A stretch of 64,000 bases of DNA from the NCBI GenBank assembly GCA_963717515.1, contig OY970338.1, forward strand, positions 1,364,001 through 1,428,000, written 5' to 3'. The notes beneath the pieces are model-generated. The model was not told where the DNA came from, made no database searches, and saw nothing but the letters and a program-made list of their open reading frames with translations. This DNA is from CAYXZQ01 sp963717515. Its GTDB lineage: Archaea > Nanobdellota > Nanobdellia > Woesearchaeales > DSVV01. Position numbers and translations under genes: made by a program. Shown piece after piece: positions 15,804 to 22,889 of the stretch. How positions within the stretch are numbered: the stretch's first letter is position 1; each line of letters starts with the position of its first letter.

Positions 15804-16286
15804 TCACATGTCCTTGTAGTTCTCAATCTCGTCATTGAGCATATCAAGCTCCACACCTGCGGCCTTGAATATCCTCTCTGAATCTGCGCCCTGGTGGTAC
15901 TTTTTCTCACAGACGACCCTCTTTATACCTGCATTTATCAGCATCTTTGCGCATACATAGCATGGAGTCATACTGCAATAGAGAGTCCCTCCATCGATAG
16001 AGACGCCAAGCTTCGCAGCCTGGCAGATTGCGTTCTGTTCAGCATGGGTAGTCCTCACGCAGTGCTGCGAGACTGTACCGTCGTCATGCATGGTCTTCTT
16101 AAGCTCATGGCCTTCCTCGTCGCAGTGAGGAGTCCCTTTCGGCGAGCCGACATAGCCTGTGACTAGTATCCGGTTGTCTCTCGCAATCACACAGCCGCTC
16201 TTTCCCCTGTCGCACGTCGCCCTTTTTGCCACAGAGCGCATTATCTCCATGAAATACTCATCCCATGACGGTCTTTTGTCTTGCAT
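15804..16286 (-). CDS. Deoxycytidylate (dCMP) deaminase
   Basis: 160 residues. Zinc deaminase motifs H-A-E-Q-N-A-I near residue 81 and P-C-Y-V-C-A-K near 109; the H-C-D-E-E-G-H insertion typical of dCMP deaminases is present. It converts dCMP to dUMP for dTMP synthesis. The start is placed at 16286 (M-Q-D-K-R-P-S-W-D-E-Y-F, as in the family), because a TATA box TTTAAATA at about 16313-16320 lies some 26 nt upstream, giving a leaderless message; an ATG at 16307 abuts that box. It sits among nucleotide-metabolism genes (a HAD nucleotidase, NrdG, NrdD). Confidence 0.93.
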   Translation of the reverse strand: MQDKRPSWDEYFMEIMRSVAKRATCDRGKSGCVIARDNRILVTGYVGSPKGTPHCDEEGHELKKTMHDDGTVSQHCVRTTHAEQNAICQAAKLGVSIDGGTLYCSMTPCYVCAKMLINAGIKRVVCEKKYHQGADSERIFKAAGVELDMLNDEIENYKDM

Positions 16287-16312
16287 TTTCTGAGGGGTCT
16301 GGCGCATTATAT

Positions 16313-16900
16313 TTAAATATGTTGATTCAGCAGATATGATTCGATATCTTTCCAATCATTCTTCATCAATATCCCATCCGAAGGTTGTTTATGCTGGTTC
16401 CATGGCTTTTTCAATATGATGACAGGGACCCCTCTTTCCTTTATCTTTAGGCCAATCTCAAAGATGTCGTCGATTGCATACAGCGTGCCGTTGCCGGATA
16501 TGTACTCTTCTTTTGAGAGCGAGGAACGATTATAGCATCCCCTGGCAAAATAGATATCGCCAATCAGGCTCTTGAAATTCCTGTCATAGAAATCAAATGT
16601 CTGGTTCTTCAGATACTCAGGCCTGTGGGTCACGACACTGAAGCTGTATCTTGATGATAATCTCCTTACAGCATCTGTACTGCCTGGCACAGGCATTATA
16701 TCATTGAAATAGCTGCTGGAATGGAATATCTCAACCTTTTTTCTAGCCTCTTCTCTTGAGCATCCCAGCAATTTTGGATAGCTGTATCTGGTGAAATCCT
16801 CAAGCCTTATGGATGTCCCATAGGCCTCATTGTGGAATTCTATAAATTTTGACGTGAAATCCGCTGTTATCTCATCAGTATCCAGCATTATATCGGCCAT
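16313..16900 (-). CDS. HAD-family hydrolase, nucleotidase-like
   Basis: 195 residues. Motif I is M-L-D-T-D-E-I near residue 5 (D-x-D), motif II T-H-R near residue 90, and a late A-I-D-D motif near residue 140, the arrangement of the HAD superfamily. Spacing and the T-A-D-F that follows motif I resemble 5'(3')-deoxyribonucleotidase-like proteins, which fits the neighbouring dCMP deaminase and ribonucleotide reductase. The substrate is not shown by the sequence. Start at the ATG at 16900, rather than a TTG two codons earlier. Confidence 0.78.
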   Translation of the reverse strand: MADIMLDTDEITADFTSKFIEFHNEAYGTSIRLEDFTRYSYPKLLGCSREEARKKVEIFHSSSYFNDIMPVPGSTDAVRRLSSRYSFSVVTHRPEYLKNQTFDFYDRNFKSLIGDIYFARGCYNRSSLSKEEYISGNGTLYAIDDIFEIGLKIKERGVPVIILKKPWNQHKQPSDGILMKNDWKDIESYLLNQHI

Positions 16901-16936
16901 TGTCAAGAATGAGTTTGCTCCTGATTTATAAAGATA

Positions 16937-17629
16937 TCATATCCCTATGATCTCCACTTCGTCGAAATAATTCTTCAGGACATCACTGAAACTATGCAGC
17001 TGCTCTTTTTCATACGGCCTGGCCCTGAACAACTTTTCAAGCACAGGCATGTCCATCCTGAGCTGCTGAAGAACATACCTCTTGCTGCCCTTAAGCCACC
17101 TGCCTATCTCGATTGCATCATCACCCCTGAAGAATTCAGGGACAATGGTCGTCCGGAACTGGTAATCCCTGGCTTTATTCCTAATGAGGTCGATGCTTTT
17201 CTGGATATCCTCCTTGGTCACATCTGCCTTTGTTGCCTCACTGTATCTGTCTATAGGGGCTTTTATGTCCATAGCGACATAATCAAGCATCGGGAGCAGT
17301 CTTTCCAGGAGCTGTGGGTTTGTACCGTTAGTGTCAAGCTTGACCTTGTAGCCCATTGACTTTATGCTCTCGATGAACGGAAGTAGCCCTGGATAAAGCG
17401 TCGGCTCGCCGCCTGTTATGACCACAGCATCAAGCCATTCCCTCCTGTTTTCAAGAAGATCGAATATCTCGTCCTCTGGAATTGTCAGCCTCTTTTCAAA
17501 GCCTTCGACAAGGTCAGGATTCTGGCAATACGGACACCTGAAATTGCACCCGCCTATGAATACCACGCAACTGGTATAGGGCGGGTAATCTATCAGGCTC
17601 ATCTTCTGGAGTCCTTTTATCGGCAGCAT
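16937..17629 (-). CDS. nrdG: Anaerobic ribonucleoside-triphosphate reductase activating protein
   Basis: 230 residues; radical SAM enzyme. The C-x3-C-x2-C cluster motif (C-N-F-R-C-P-Y-C) lies near residue 28 after F-I-G-G, and T-G-G-E-P-T near residue 75 contacts SAM. It generates the glycyl radical on NrdD using SAM and a 4Fe-4S cluster. This is the longer archaeal/anaerobic type with L-D-T-N-G-T. Gene order NrdD, redoxin, NrdG on one strand with short gaps gives a single operon. Confidence 0.92.
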   Translation of the reverse strand: MLPIKGLQKMSLIDYPPYTSCVVFIGGCNFRCPYCQNPDLVEGFEKRLTIPEDEIFDLLENRREWLDAVVITGGEPTLYPGLLPFIESIKSMGYKVKLDTNGTNPQLLERLLPMLDYVAMDIKAPIDRYSEATKADVTKEDIQKSIDLIRNKARDYQFRTTIVPEFFRGDDAIEIGRWLKGSKRYVLQQLRMDMPVLEKLFRARPYEKEQLHSFSDVLKNYFDEVEIIGI

Positions 17630-17655
17630 TTTTTCCAAAGTTAAAAGAAAAACAA

Positions 17656-17916
17656 TCAGATGTCGAGCAGGCTTTTGTTGTCGAGTATATTCTTAATCTC
17701 GTCGATGTCTGTCGCCCTGTTCTGCTCTTTTCCATCCTTGTCAAGGAATATCATCGTCGGCACTCCCATGACGCCCAGTTTTTGTGACTCTTCAAGCCCC
17801 TCGTCAGTGGATGCGTCGACAATATCGCCTTTCAGCTTCACTGTCGTCAGGAATTCCTTTATCTCGCTGCAGTCCGGGCACATGGGTGTCATGAAAAATT
17901 TATATTCCGCAATCAT
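17656..17916 (-). CDS. NrdH/glutaredoxin-like redoxin with C-P-D-C active site
   Basis: 86 residues with a thioredoxin fold: N-terminal beta strand, C-P-D-C active site near residue 13, cis-proline G-V-P-T near residue 52. It overlaps the stop of nrdD by 4 bp and is followed by nrdG, so it is the probable electron donor of this class III reductase. Some NrdD types use formate and others use a thioredoxin or NrdH-like protein; this gene order favours the latter here. Confidence 0.85.
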   Translation of the reverse strand: MIAEYKFFMTPMCPDCSEIKEFLTTVKLKGDIVDASTDEGLEESQKLGVMGVPTMIFLDKDGKEQNRATDIDEIKNILDNKSLLDI

Positions 17917-20516
17917 TTTGCCTTTACCTTTTTGCTGGCAGCCATGAGCTCGCCTGGAAGAGGCGATTCCATGGACCTCTTCTCTGCAAACTCCTCCCTG
18001 AACCTGAACTCCTCCTGCTTTCCCTCGTTCCAGTTCTGCACAGGCCTGTAGTACCCTACAATCCTGGAATACACTTCAGCCGGACCTTGACAAGTGGGGC
18101 ACTTGAAGTGTTCGCCATTGATGTATCCATGCTCCTTGCAGACGCTGAACGTGGGCGTGATGGAAAAGTACGGAAGCCTGGTGTTGTAGGCTATCTTCTG
18201 CACAAGCTTCTTACAAGATTCTCCGCTTGATACTGCCTCGCCGAGGAAGGTATGGAAGATGGTCCCTCCAGAATACAGCGGCTGGATGTCGTTCTGGTGC
18301 ACGAGAGCCTCTACAGCATCCTCTGTCTTGTCCACAGGATACTGGGTCGAGTTGGTAAGGAACGGCTCTTTCTCTCCTGAGGTTATGATATCGGGGTGGT
18401 ATTTCTTGTCAAGCCTGGCAAATCTGTACGATGTCGATTCTGCCGGCGTGGCCTCAAGATTGTAGAGGTTGCCTGTCTCCTGCTGGAACCCTACGATTGT
18501 CTCTCTCATCATAGTCAATGTCTCGATTGTCAGGAGCTTGCCTTCCCTGGTCTCTATGCCCTTGCCTATCAGGTTCTTGCATGCCTCATGCATGCCGCAG
18601 AGGCCGATTGTCGAGAAATGGTTCCTGAAAGTGCCCAGGTACTGCTTTGTATAAGGCATGAGCCCGCCCTTGAGGTTCTTCTCGATTATCTTTCTCTTTA
18701 TCTCTAGAGCATCCTTGCTGAGAATCATGTATCTCCTGATTATGTCAAAGAATTCCTGCTTGTTCCTGGCCTCGTATGCCATCCTGTTGAGGTTCAGGGT
18801 CATGACACCTATCGAGCCTGTAGAGTCTCCCGGCCCCCACATGCTTCCCGGCCTGTTCATCAGCTCGTTCTGGTTCATGTTCAGCCTGCAGCACATCGCC
18901 CTTATCGAGCCGGGGTCGAGGTTCGAGCCTATATAGTTCTGGAAATATGGCATGCCGTACTTGGCAGTGAGCTGGAACAACAGCTTTGAGTTCGGGCTGT
19001 CCCAGTCGAAATCCCTTGTAAGGTTGAATGTGGGGATGGGGAAAGAGAAAACCCTGCCTTTTGCATCGCCCTCTATCATAACCTCGAGGAATGCCCTGTT
19101 TATCATGTCCATCTCCTTCTGCAGGTCACCGTATGTGTATTCCTGCTTCTTCCCGCCGACTATGGATTTCTTTGCCTTCATGTCCTCGGGCACTGTCCAG
19201 TCGAATGTGAGGTTTGAGAACGGGTACTGCGAGCCCCATCTTGATGGGATGTTCAGAGAGAAGATAAGCTGCTGCATGCATTGCTTGACTTCCTTGAATT
19301 TCATGTTGTCTGTCCTGACAAATGGTGCAAGGAGGGTATCGACTGAAGAGAATGCCTGGGCGCCGGCGAACTCCATCTGGAGACAGCCGATGTAATTCAC
19401 CATCTGGTGCACGACTGTGTTCATGTGCTTTGCCGGCAGGCAGTCGACCTTGCCGGGTATTCCGCCGAAGCCTTTTATTAGCAGGTTCTTGAGAGACCAG
19501 CCTGCGCAGTATCCTATGAACCCATGCGAAAGATCATGGATATGGAGATAGCCTTTCAGATGTGCATCCTTTATCGCAGGAGTGTATATGTTGTTTAACG
19601 CATAGTTTGATATGACTTTCCCGGATGTATAGAGAAGCAGGCCTGAGAATGAGAACTGCTCATTGCTGTTCTCCTTGACCCTCCAGTCAAGCTTGTCGAG
19701 GTAGTGGGATATGGTCTCATTGACGTCGATGAACATGTCCTTCGTGTCCCTGAGCTTCCTTCTCTGCTCCCTGTACATCATGTAGGCCTTCGATGTCTGG
19801 TAATGGCCTTCATCGACGAGGACTTCTTCTACTATGTCCTGGACATCCTCTACAGTGGGGATGTTCTTGTTGTCGAACTTCGACTCTATCCTCTTCACGA
19901 CCTCTTTTGCAAGGGCATCAGACATCCCCTTGTCTTTTCCGCCTATCGATTTTGCAGCTGCGAATATGGCATTGGTAATCTTCTCAGGAGCGAACTCGAC
20001 CATCCTGCCGTCGCGCTTCTTTACTGATTTTATCGTGCTGCCATTGGTCATGGGAATTTTGGGCTTGACTGTCTTTTCCAGCCTCTCAATCTCCTTCTTG
20101 AATGATTTAGCGTCCTGGAATGACTTGTATACAGAAGTGAACCTGATATATGCGACTTCGTCTGCTTTCTTGAGATGCTCAACCACAATCTCTCCTATCA
20201 CGTTTGTAGGGATTGGCTTTTCCTTCTGCTTAATCTCTTTCTCTATCTGCCCTATCAGAAGGTCAACTTCTTCGCTGGTTGCAGGCCTTTTCTCAAAGGC
20301 CTTCAGGATGCCTGCCCGTAGCTTCTCGATATTGAAGTTCTCCTTCTTGCCGTCTTTTTTCACGACCTCTATATCTATAGCATCAATCTTCTCATAGGTC
20401 GTGAATCTCTTTCCACAAGCCAGGCACTCCCTCCTTCGCCTGGTGCTGGGCTCCTCTGTGGCGTCTCTCTTATCTACAACCTTTGTCTCGACTGAATTGC
20501 AATACGGGCATTTCAT
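17913..20516 (-). CDS. nrdD: NrdR-NrdD fusion: anaerobic ribonucleotide reductase with built-in repressor domain
   Basis: 867 residues. Residues 1-150 are a complete NrdR: zinc ribbon C-P-Y-C with a second C-x2-C, the R-R-R-R-E-C-L-x-C-G-K-R-F-T-T-Y-E signature, and an ATP-cone ending in V-A-Y-I-R-F-T-S-V-Y. A linker (150-165) leads to a second ATP-cone (about 165-255) and the NrdD barrel (about 265-865), with Y-C-A-G-W near 335, a C-C-R-L motif, two paired-Cys zinc positions near the C terminus and the glycyl radical loop R-I-V-G-Y-Y-R-P. NrdR is a bacterial (d)ATP-sensing repressor of reductase genes. The start at 20516 has GGAGTGA upstream. Two NrdR-box-like sites lie at the promoter, so the enzyme probably represses itself. 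Confidence 0.95.
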   Translation of the reverse strand: MKCPYCNSVETKVVDKRDATEEPSTRRRRECLACGKRFTTYEKIDAIDIEVVKKDGKKENFNIEKLRAGILKAFEKRPATSEEVDLLIGQIEKEIKQKEKPIPTNVIGEIVVEHLKKADEVAYIRFTSVYKSFQDAKSFKKEIERLEKTVKPKIPMTNGSTIKSVKKRDGRMVEFAPEKITNAIFAAAKSIGGKDKGMSDALAKEVVKRIESKFDNKNIPTVEDVQDIVEEVLVDEGHYQTSKAYMMYREQRRKLRDTKDMFIDVNETISHYLDKLDWRVKENSNEQFSFSGLLLYTSGKVISNYALNNIYTPAIKDAHLKGYLHIHDLSHGFIGYCAGWSLKNLLIKGFGGIPGKVDCLPAKHMNTVVHQMVNYIGCLQMEFAGAQAFSSVDTLLAPFVRTDNMKFKEVKQCMQQLIFSLNIPSRWGSQYPFSNLTFDWTVPEDMKAKKSIVGGKKQEYTYGDLQKEMDMINRAFLEVMIEGDAKGRVFSFPIPTFNLTRDFDWDSPNSKLLFQLTAKYGMPYFQNYIGSNLDPGSIRAMCCRLNMNQNELMNRPGSMWGPGDSTGSIGVMTLNLNRMAYEARNKQEFFDIIRRYMILSKDALEIKRKIIEKNLKGGLMPYTKQYLGTFRNHFSTIGLCGMHEACKNLIGKGIETREGKLLTIETLTMMRETIVGFQQETGNLYNLEATPAESTSYRFARLDKKYHPDIITSGEKEPFLTNSTQYPVDKTEDAVEALVHQNDIQPLYSGGTIFHTFLGEAVSSGESCKKLVQKIAYNTRLPYFSITPTFSVCKEHGYINGEHFKCPTCQGPAEVYSRIVGYYRPVQNWNEGKQEEFRFREEFAEKRSMESPLPGELMAASKKVKAK

Positions 20517-20541
20517 AGTTATCACTCCTTTTTTCCTGTTA

Positions 20542-20557
20542 ATACAACATCTTGTGG
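20542..20557 (-). promoter_or_regulatory. NrdR box 1
   Basis: On the coding strand CCACAAGATGTTGTAT; about 12 of 16 positions fit the bacterial consensus acaCwAtATaTwGtgt. It lies in the leader, 32 bp (three turns) from box 2, as in tandem bacterial NrdR boxes. Confidence 0.7.
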
Positions 20558-20573
20558 TTTTTTAGTCACACAG

Positions 20574-20589
20574 ACACAATATCTTGTAT
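20574..20589 (-). promoter_or_regulatory. NrdR box 2, overlapping the expected transcription start
   Basis: On the coding strand ATACAAGATATTGTGT; about 14 of 16 positions fit the NrdR-box consensus. The start predicted from the TATA box is near 20584, inside this site, so bound NrdR would block initiation. Confidence 0.78.
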
Positions 20590-20606
20590 TTTACTAGTGC
20601 AACTCA

Positions 20607-20621
20607 TTTATATATTTTTCG
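20607..20621 (-). promoter_or_regulatory. BRE/TATA promoter of the nrdD operon
   Basis: TATATAAA (20607-20614, minus strand) preceded by CGAAAAA; transcription would start near 20584 and leave a leader of about 65 nt. Confidence 0.65.
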
Positions 20622-20771
20622 GCACTTCAACATATAATATCAAAAAATATTATTTTCATAATCTATTTCTTAGGATATTTTTTTCAATAGGATTCAGAAG
20701 GCGACCGGGTTTAAATAGCCTGCGCAGGGTTGGCCAGTGATGGTGGAATAACAATATTTAATAACATATTC

Positions 20772-20790
20772 AGAGTACAGGCCTGACTCT
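20772..20790 (+). promoter_or_regulatory. Leader hairpin before the short TRAM gene
   Basis: AGAGT/ACTCT arms around the palindrome CAGGCCTG, just upstream of the ribosome binding site GGAGGTG (20796-20802). Confidence 0.4.
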
Positions 20791-20808
20791 TGGTTGGAGG
20801 TGTTAGAT

Positions 20809-21081
20809 ATGGAACAAGGGATGAAAAGGCATGAGAGGTCGGGATTCCAGGGAGAGAGGAGAAGGCCGGATTCCGGGTCCCAGAAACGTGGTCATTTTCC
20901 TGCGCTCCAGGTAGGGAATGAGTTCGACGTAGAGATAAAGGAGCTTGGACACAAGGGTGACGGCATGATCAAGCTCGAGGGCTTCACTGTGTTCATCAAG
21001 AATGTAGAAAAGGGAGAGAAAGTCAAGGTAAGGATAATAAAGGTCATGGAGAACATAGCAATGGCTGAAAGGCTGAATTGA
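20809..21081 (+). CDS. TRAM-domain RNA-binding protein
   Basis: 90 residues: a basic, Arg/Gly-rich N terminus (1-30) and a TRAM beta-barrel (about 32-88) with V-G-N-E-F-D-V-E-I, G-H-K-G-D-G-M-I and F-I-K-N-V. Stand-alone TRAM proteins are common in euryarchaeal and DPANN genomes and act as RNA chaperones or cold-shock-like proteins. Start at the ATG preceded by GGAGGTG. Paralogue of the acidic-tailed protein at 5649-6434; the two have opposite extensions, basic at one N terminus and acidic at the other C terminus. Confidence 0.9.
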   Translation: MEQGMKRHERSGFQGERRRPDSGSQKRGHFPALQVGNEFDVEIKELGHKGDGMIKLEGFTVFIKNVEKGEKVKVRIIKVMENIAMAERLN

Positions 21082-21130
21082 AGGATCAATTAAAAATGCC
21101 TATATGATTGAAAAAATGATATATTATTGA

Positions 21131-21313
21131 TCAGCGGGCTACAGGCAGCATAACCTGTTCATCCTCAATGTGCAAATGCTGATTCCTCGGCCCGTATCTC
21201 CTCAGCAACCGCTCAAGCCTGTCATCGTCCAATATGTCTACTGCCCATTCTAGCCTCAGGGCGTTCCACTTCTCCTGGTAAATCTTCTCCTGATTGTTCA
21301 GGGAATGCTCCAT
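21131..21313 (-). CDS. Small hypothetical protein (60 aa)
   Basis: 60 residues, rich in Glu, Arg and Leu and predicted helical (W-N-A-L-R-L-E-W near residue 17). A GAGGTG motif precedes the ATG. It lies 52 bp after the 44-aa frame at 21366-21500 on the same strand, so the two may be one small operon. No family recognised; coding status is moderately supported by the ribosome binding site and composition. Confidence 0.5.
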   Translation of the reverse strand: MEHSLNNQEKIYQEKWNALRLEWAVDILDDDRLERLLRRYGPRNQHLHIEDEQVMLPVAR

Positions 21314-21365
21314 CCCTCATTCACCTCGTGACTGACATTCAATTTTGGCAGGGCCGACGCTCACT

Positions 21366-21500
21366 TCAGGAATGACACCTCATTGTTCTGGCTTTTCTTT
21401 GTTCATTCAACCTATCCCTTTCAACAACTGCATTGTCTGTCTCTTCTTCTGATCCTTCCTCTTCAACAAGCTCATAAAATATTTGGAATTCTTCATCCAT
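21366..21500 (-). CDS. Very small acidic protein (44 aa), probably leaderless
   Basis: 44 residues, strongly acidic at the N-terminal half (M-D-E-E-F, then E-E-E-G-S-E-E-E) and basic near the C terminus. The ATG lies about 24 nt after a GTATAAAGG TATA-like element, the spacing expected for a leaderless archaeal mRNA. Another frame across the same bases also lacks stops for 67 codons, but this one has the promoter-start relation and a more protein-like composition. No family recognised. Confidence 0.45.
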   Translation of the reverse strand: MDEEFQIFYELVEEEGSEEETDNAVVERDRLNEQRKARTMRCHS

Positions 21501-21540
21501 CTTGACCCCCGTCCTTTATACAGCCGTATACTGGGGAGAT

Positions 21541-21573
21541 TGATACATCTGCCTTTTGTTGAATCGTGTATCA
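21541..21573. promoter_or_regulatory. Inverted repeat in the 21501-21833 intergenic region
   Basis: TGATACA and TGTATCA with a 19-bp spacer lie upstream of the 44-aa gene. The same 333-bp gap also holds a TCCTTTTT/AAAAAGGA palindrome near 21681-21697, the perfect 12-bp palindrome GGAGATATCTCC near 21742 and the TATA box of the acetyltransferase (21804-21811). I see no further gene in it. Confidence 0.35.
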
Positions 21574-21833
21574 TGTTATAAATTTGCTTCGAATCTGCAA
21601 TAATGTGCAAAGTCTCTGTCGTAAAAATAGCAAATGCCCAGCTTGCTTTAGTGTTGCCTGAAATCCCCTAAATGGCTGAACTCCTTTTTGAAAAAGGAAT
21701 GCTTACCAGATATATAAAATGTGTGAAATACAATGACATGCTGGAGATATCTCCAACTCATCTAAATGAAAATATCAGAATTATTCAGTCAATAATCATC
21801 TAATTTATATATCAATTTCCATTACTCACATGC

Positions 21834-22286
21834 ATGCCTGTAAGAAAGCTCAAGGATTCTGATTTCAAGGGTTTGGCCAGCCTGTACAAGAGATATTACA
21901 GGATGCATAATGTGTTCGGCAAGCCGGAGAAGAAGGTAATCGAATACCTGAAAGGACAGCCTGACGAATGCCTGGTCGCTGATGACGGCGGAATCAGGGG
22001 AGCATTGTTCGTCGTGAACAAGACATCGAGCAGGGATGGAAAACACAGGTTCTGGAAACTTAAACACATCGCATTTGATTCTGAAGATGTTGGAAGGGAT
22101 CTTCTTGCAGCGGCAGAGAAAAAGATAAGATTGAAATCAGAGACAGCAAAGATCGAGATCAGTGTAGCGGAATCAGAGCCTCAGATAGATTTCTTTGAGG
22201 AGAACGGCTACCAGAAAGAGGCTGAGATGAAGAATCATTATAGGTGGGATGAGACCTGCTTTATATTCTCAAAAAGCCTCAGCTGA
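21834..22286 (+). CDS. GNAT-family N-acetyltransferase
   Basis: 150 residues with the GNAT pattern: N-terminal V-R-K-L-K-D-S-D-F strand-helix, a central strand ending in G-A-L-F-V-V, the helix after H-I-A-F-D, and the late F-F-E-E-N-G-Y motif that ends the acetyl-CoA fold. The Q/R-x-x-G-x-G/A loop is degenerate (G-R-D-L-L-A-A-A-E). Substrate unknown. The TATA box at 21804-21811 puts the transcription start at or just before the ATG, so the message is leaderless. Convergent with the next small frame. Confidence 0.78.
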   Translation: MPVRKLKDSDFKGLASLYKRYYRMHNVFGKPEKKVIEYLKGQPDECLVADDGGIRGALFVVNKTSSRDGKHRFWKLKHIAFDSEDVGRDLLAAAEKKIRLKSETAKIEISVAESEPQIDFFEENGYQKEAEMKNHYRWDETCFIFSKSLS

Positions 22287-22294
22287 GAATTGCA

Positions 22295-22510
22295 TCATCC
22301 TGTCCCTGCATTGTACTGCCTCTGCTCAGCAGGCATGTCATATCCTGTTGCAGGAGAAGTGATAGCAATATTGTCTGCATCATGCGGTTGTTCACTTGCT
22401 TTTAAGATGAGCTTATAGAAATTCGACATCTCATAGGGAATCTGTCTGACTGTCCCCTCTTCCCATTTGTCAGGCTGCCCGGGCCTGCCGTCATGCTCAG
22501 GAAAAAACAT
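22295..22510 (-). CDS. Small hypothetical protein, start uncertain
   Basis: 71 residues from the first ATG, acidic and Pro-rich, without a membrane segment. The frame stays open about 15 codons further upstream with coding-like composition (I-E-T-A-E-C-L-D-D) but no ATG, GTG or TTG, so the true 5' end may have been lost to a frameshift or mutation. It ends 8 bp from the convergent acetyltransferase. No family recognised. Confidence 0.4.
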   Translation of the reverse strand: MFFPEHDGRPGQPDKWEEGTVRQIPYEMSNFYKLILKASEQPHDADNIAITSPATGYDMPAEQRQYNAGTG

Positions 22511-22609
22511 GTCATCAAGGCATTCTGCTGTTTCTATCGATTTCCGAAAGATTTTTCAACACCCAAAAACATTCACAAGCACAATATAAAATCAAATTAA
22601 AAAATCAAA

Positions 22610-22822
22610 TCATCGCTTCTTTTTTCTGGCAGGCTTTTTCTTGGCTGCCTTTCTCTTCACTGTCTTCTTCTTTGCTGATTTTTTCTTGGCTGCCTTCTTC
22701 TTTTTCATCCTGCCGCCACGGTTCATCTTTACCATGGATATGTCTCCCTGCTTGTCGATAAAGTACAGGAAGCCAGCTTTCTTCTTGAGTCCCACCTTGG
22801 TAACTTTTATGGTCTTTGCCAC
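22610..22822 (-). CDS. Small protein with Lys/Ala-rich histone-H1-like tail
   Basis: 70 residues. The first 35 form a compact beta-rich segment (T-K-V-G-L-K-K-K-A-G-F-L-Y-F-I-D) and the last 32 are almost only Lys, Ala and Arg in A-K-K-K repeats, like the tails of histone H1 and some bacterial nucleoid proteins. It probably binds DNA or RNA by charge. Stand-alone gene before the giant surface protein; two other frames across the same bases are shadows caused by the AAG repeats. Confidence 0.8.
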   Translation of the reverse strand: MAKTIKVTKVGLKKKAGFLYFIDKQGDISMVKMNRGGRMKKKKAAKKKSAKKKTVKRKAAKKKPARKKKR

Positions 22823-22889
22823 CTTCTATCACCCCGGAAATTTTAATTGTAAATATTATTCACAACCTTATATTTAAACTTATTGATTA

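Noticed and set aside
21407..21610. 67-residue frame overlapping the 44-aa gene
   Set aside because: Lacks a ribosome binding site or promoter at its start and has shadow-like composition; the other frame fits the TATA spacing.
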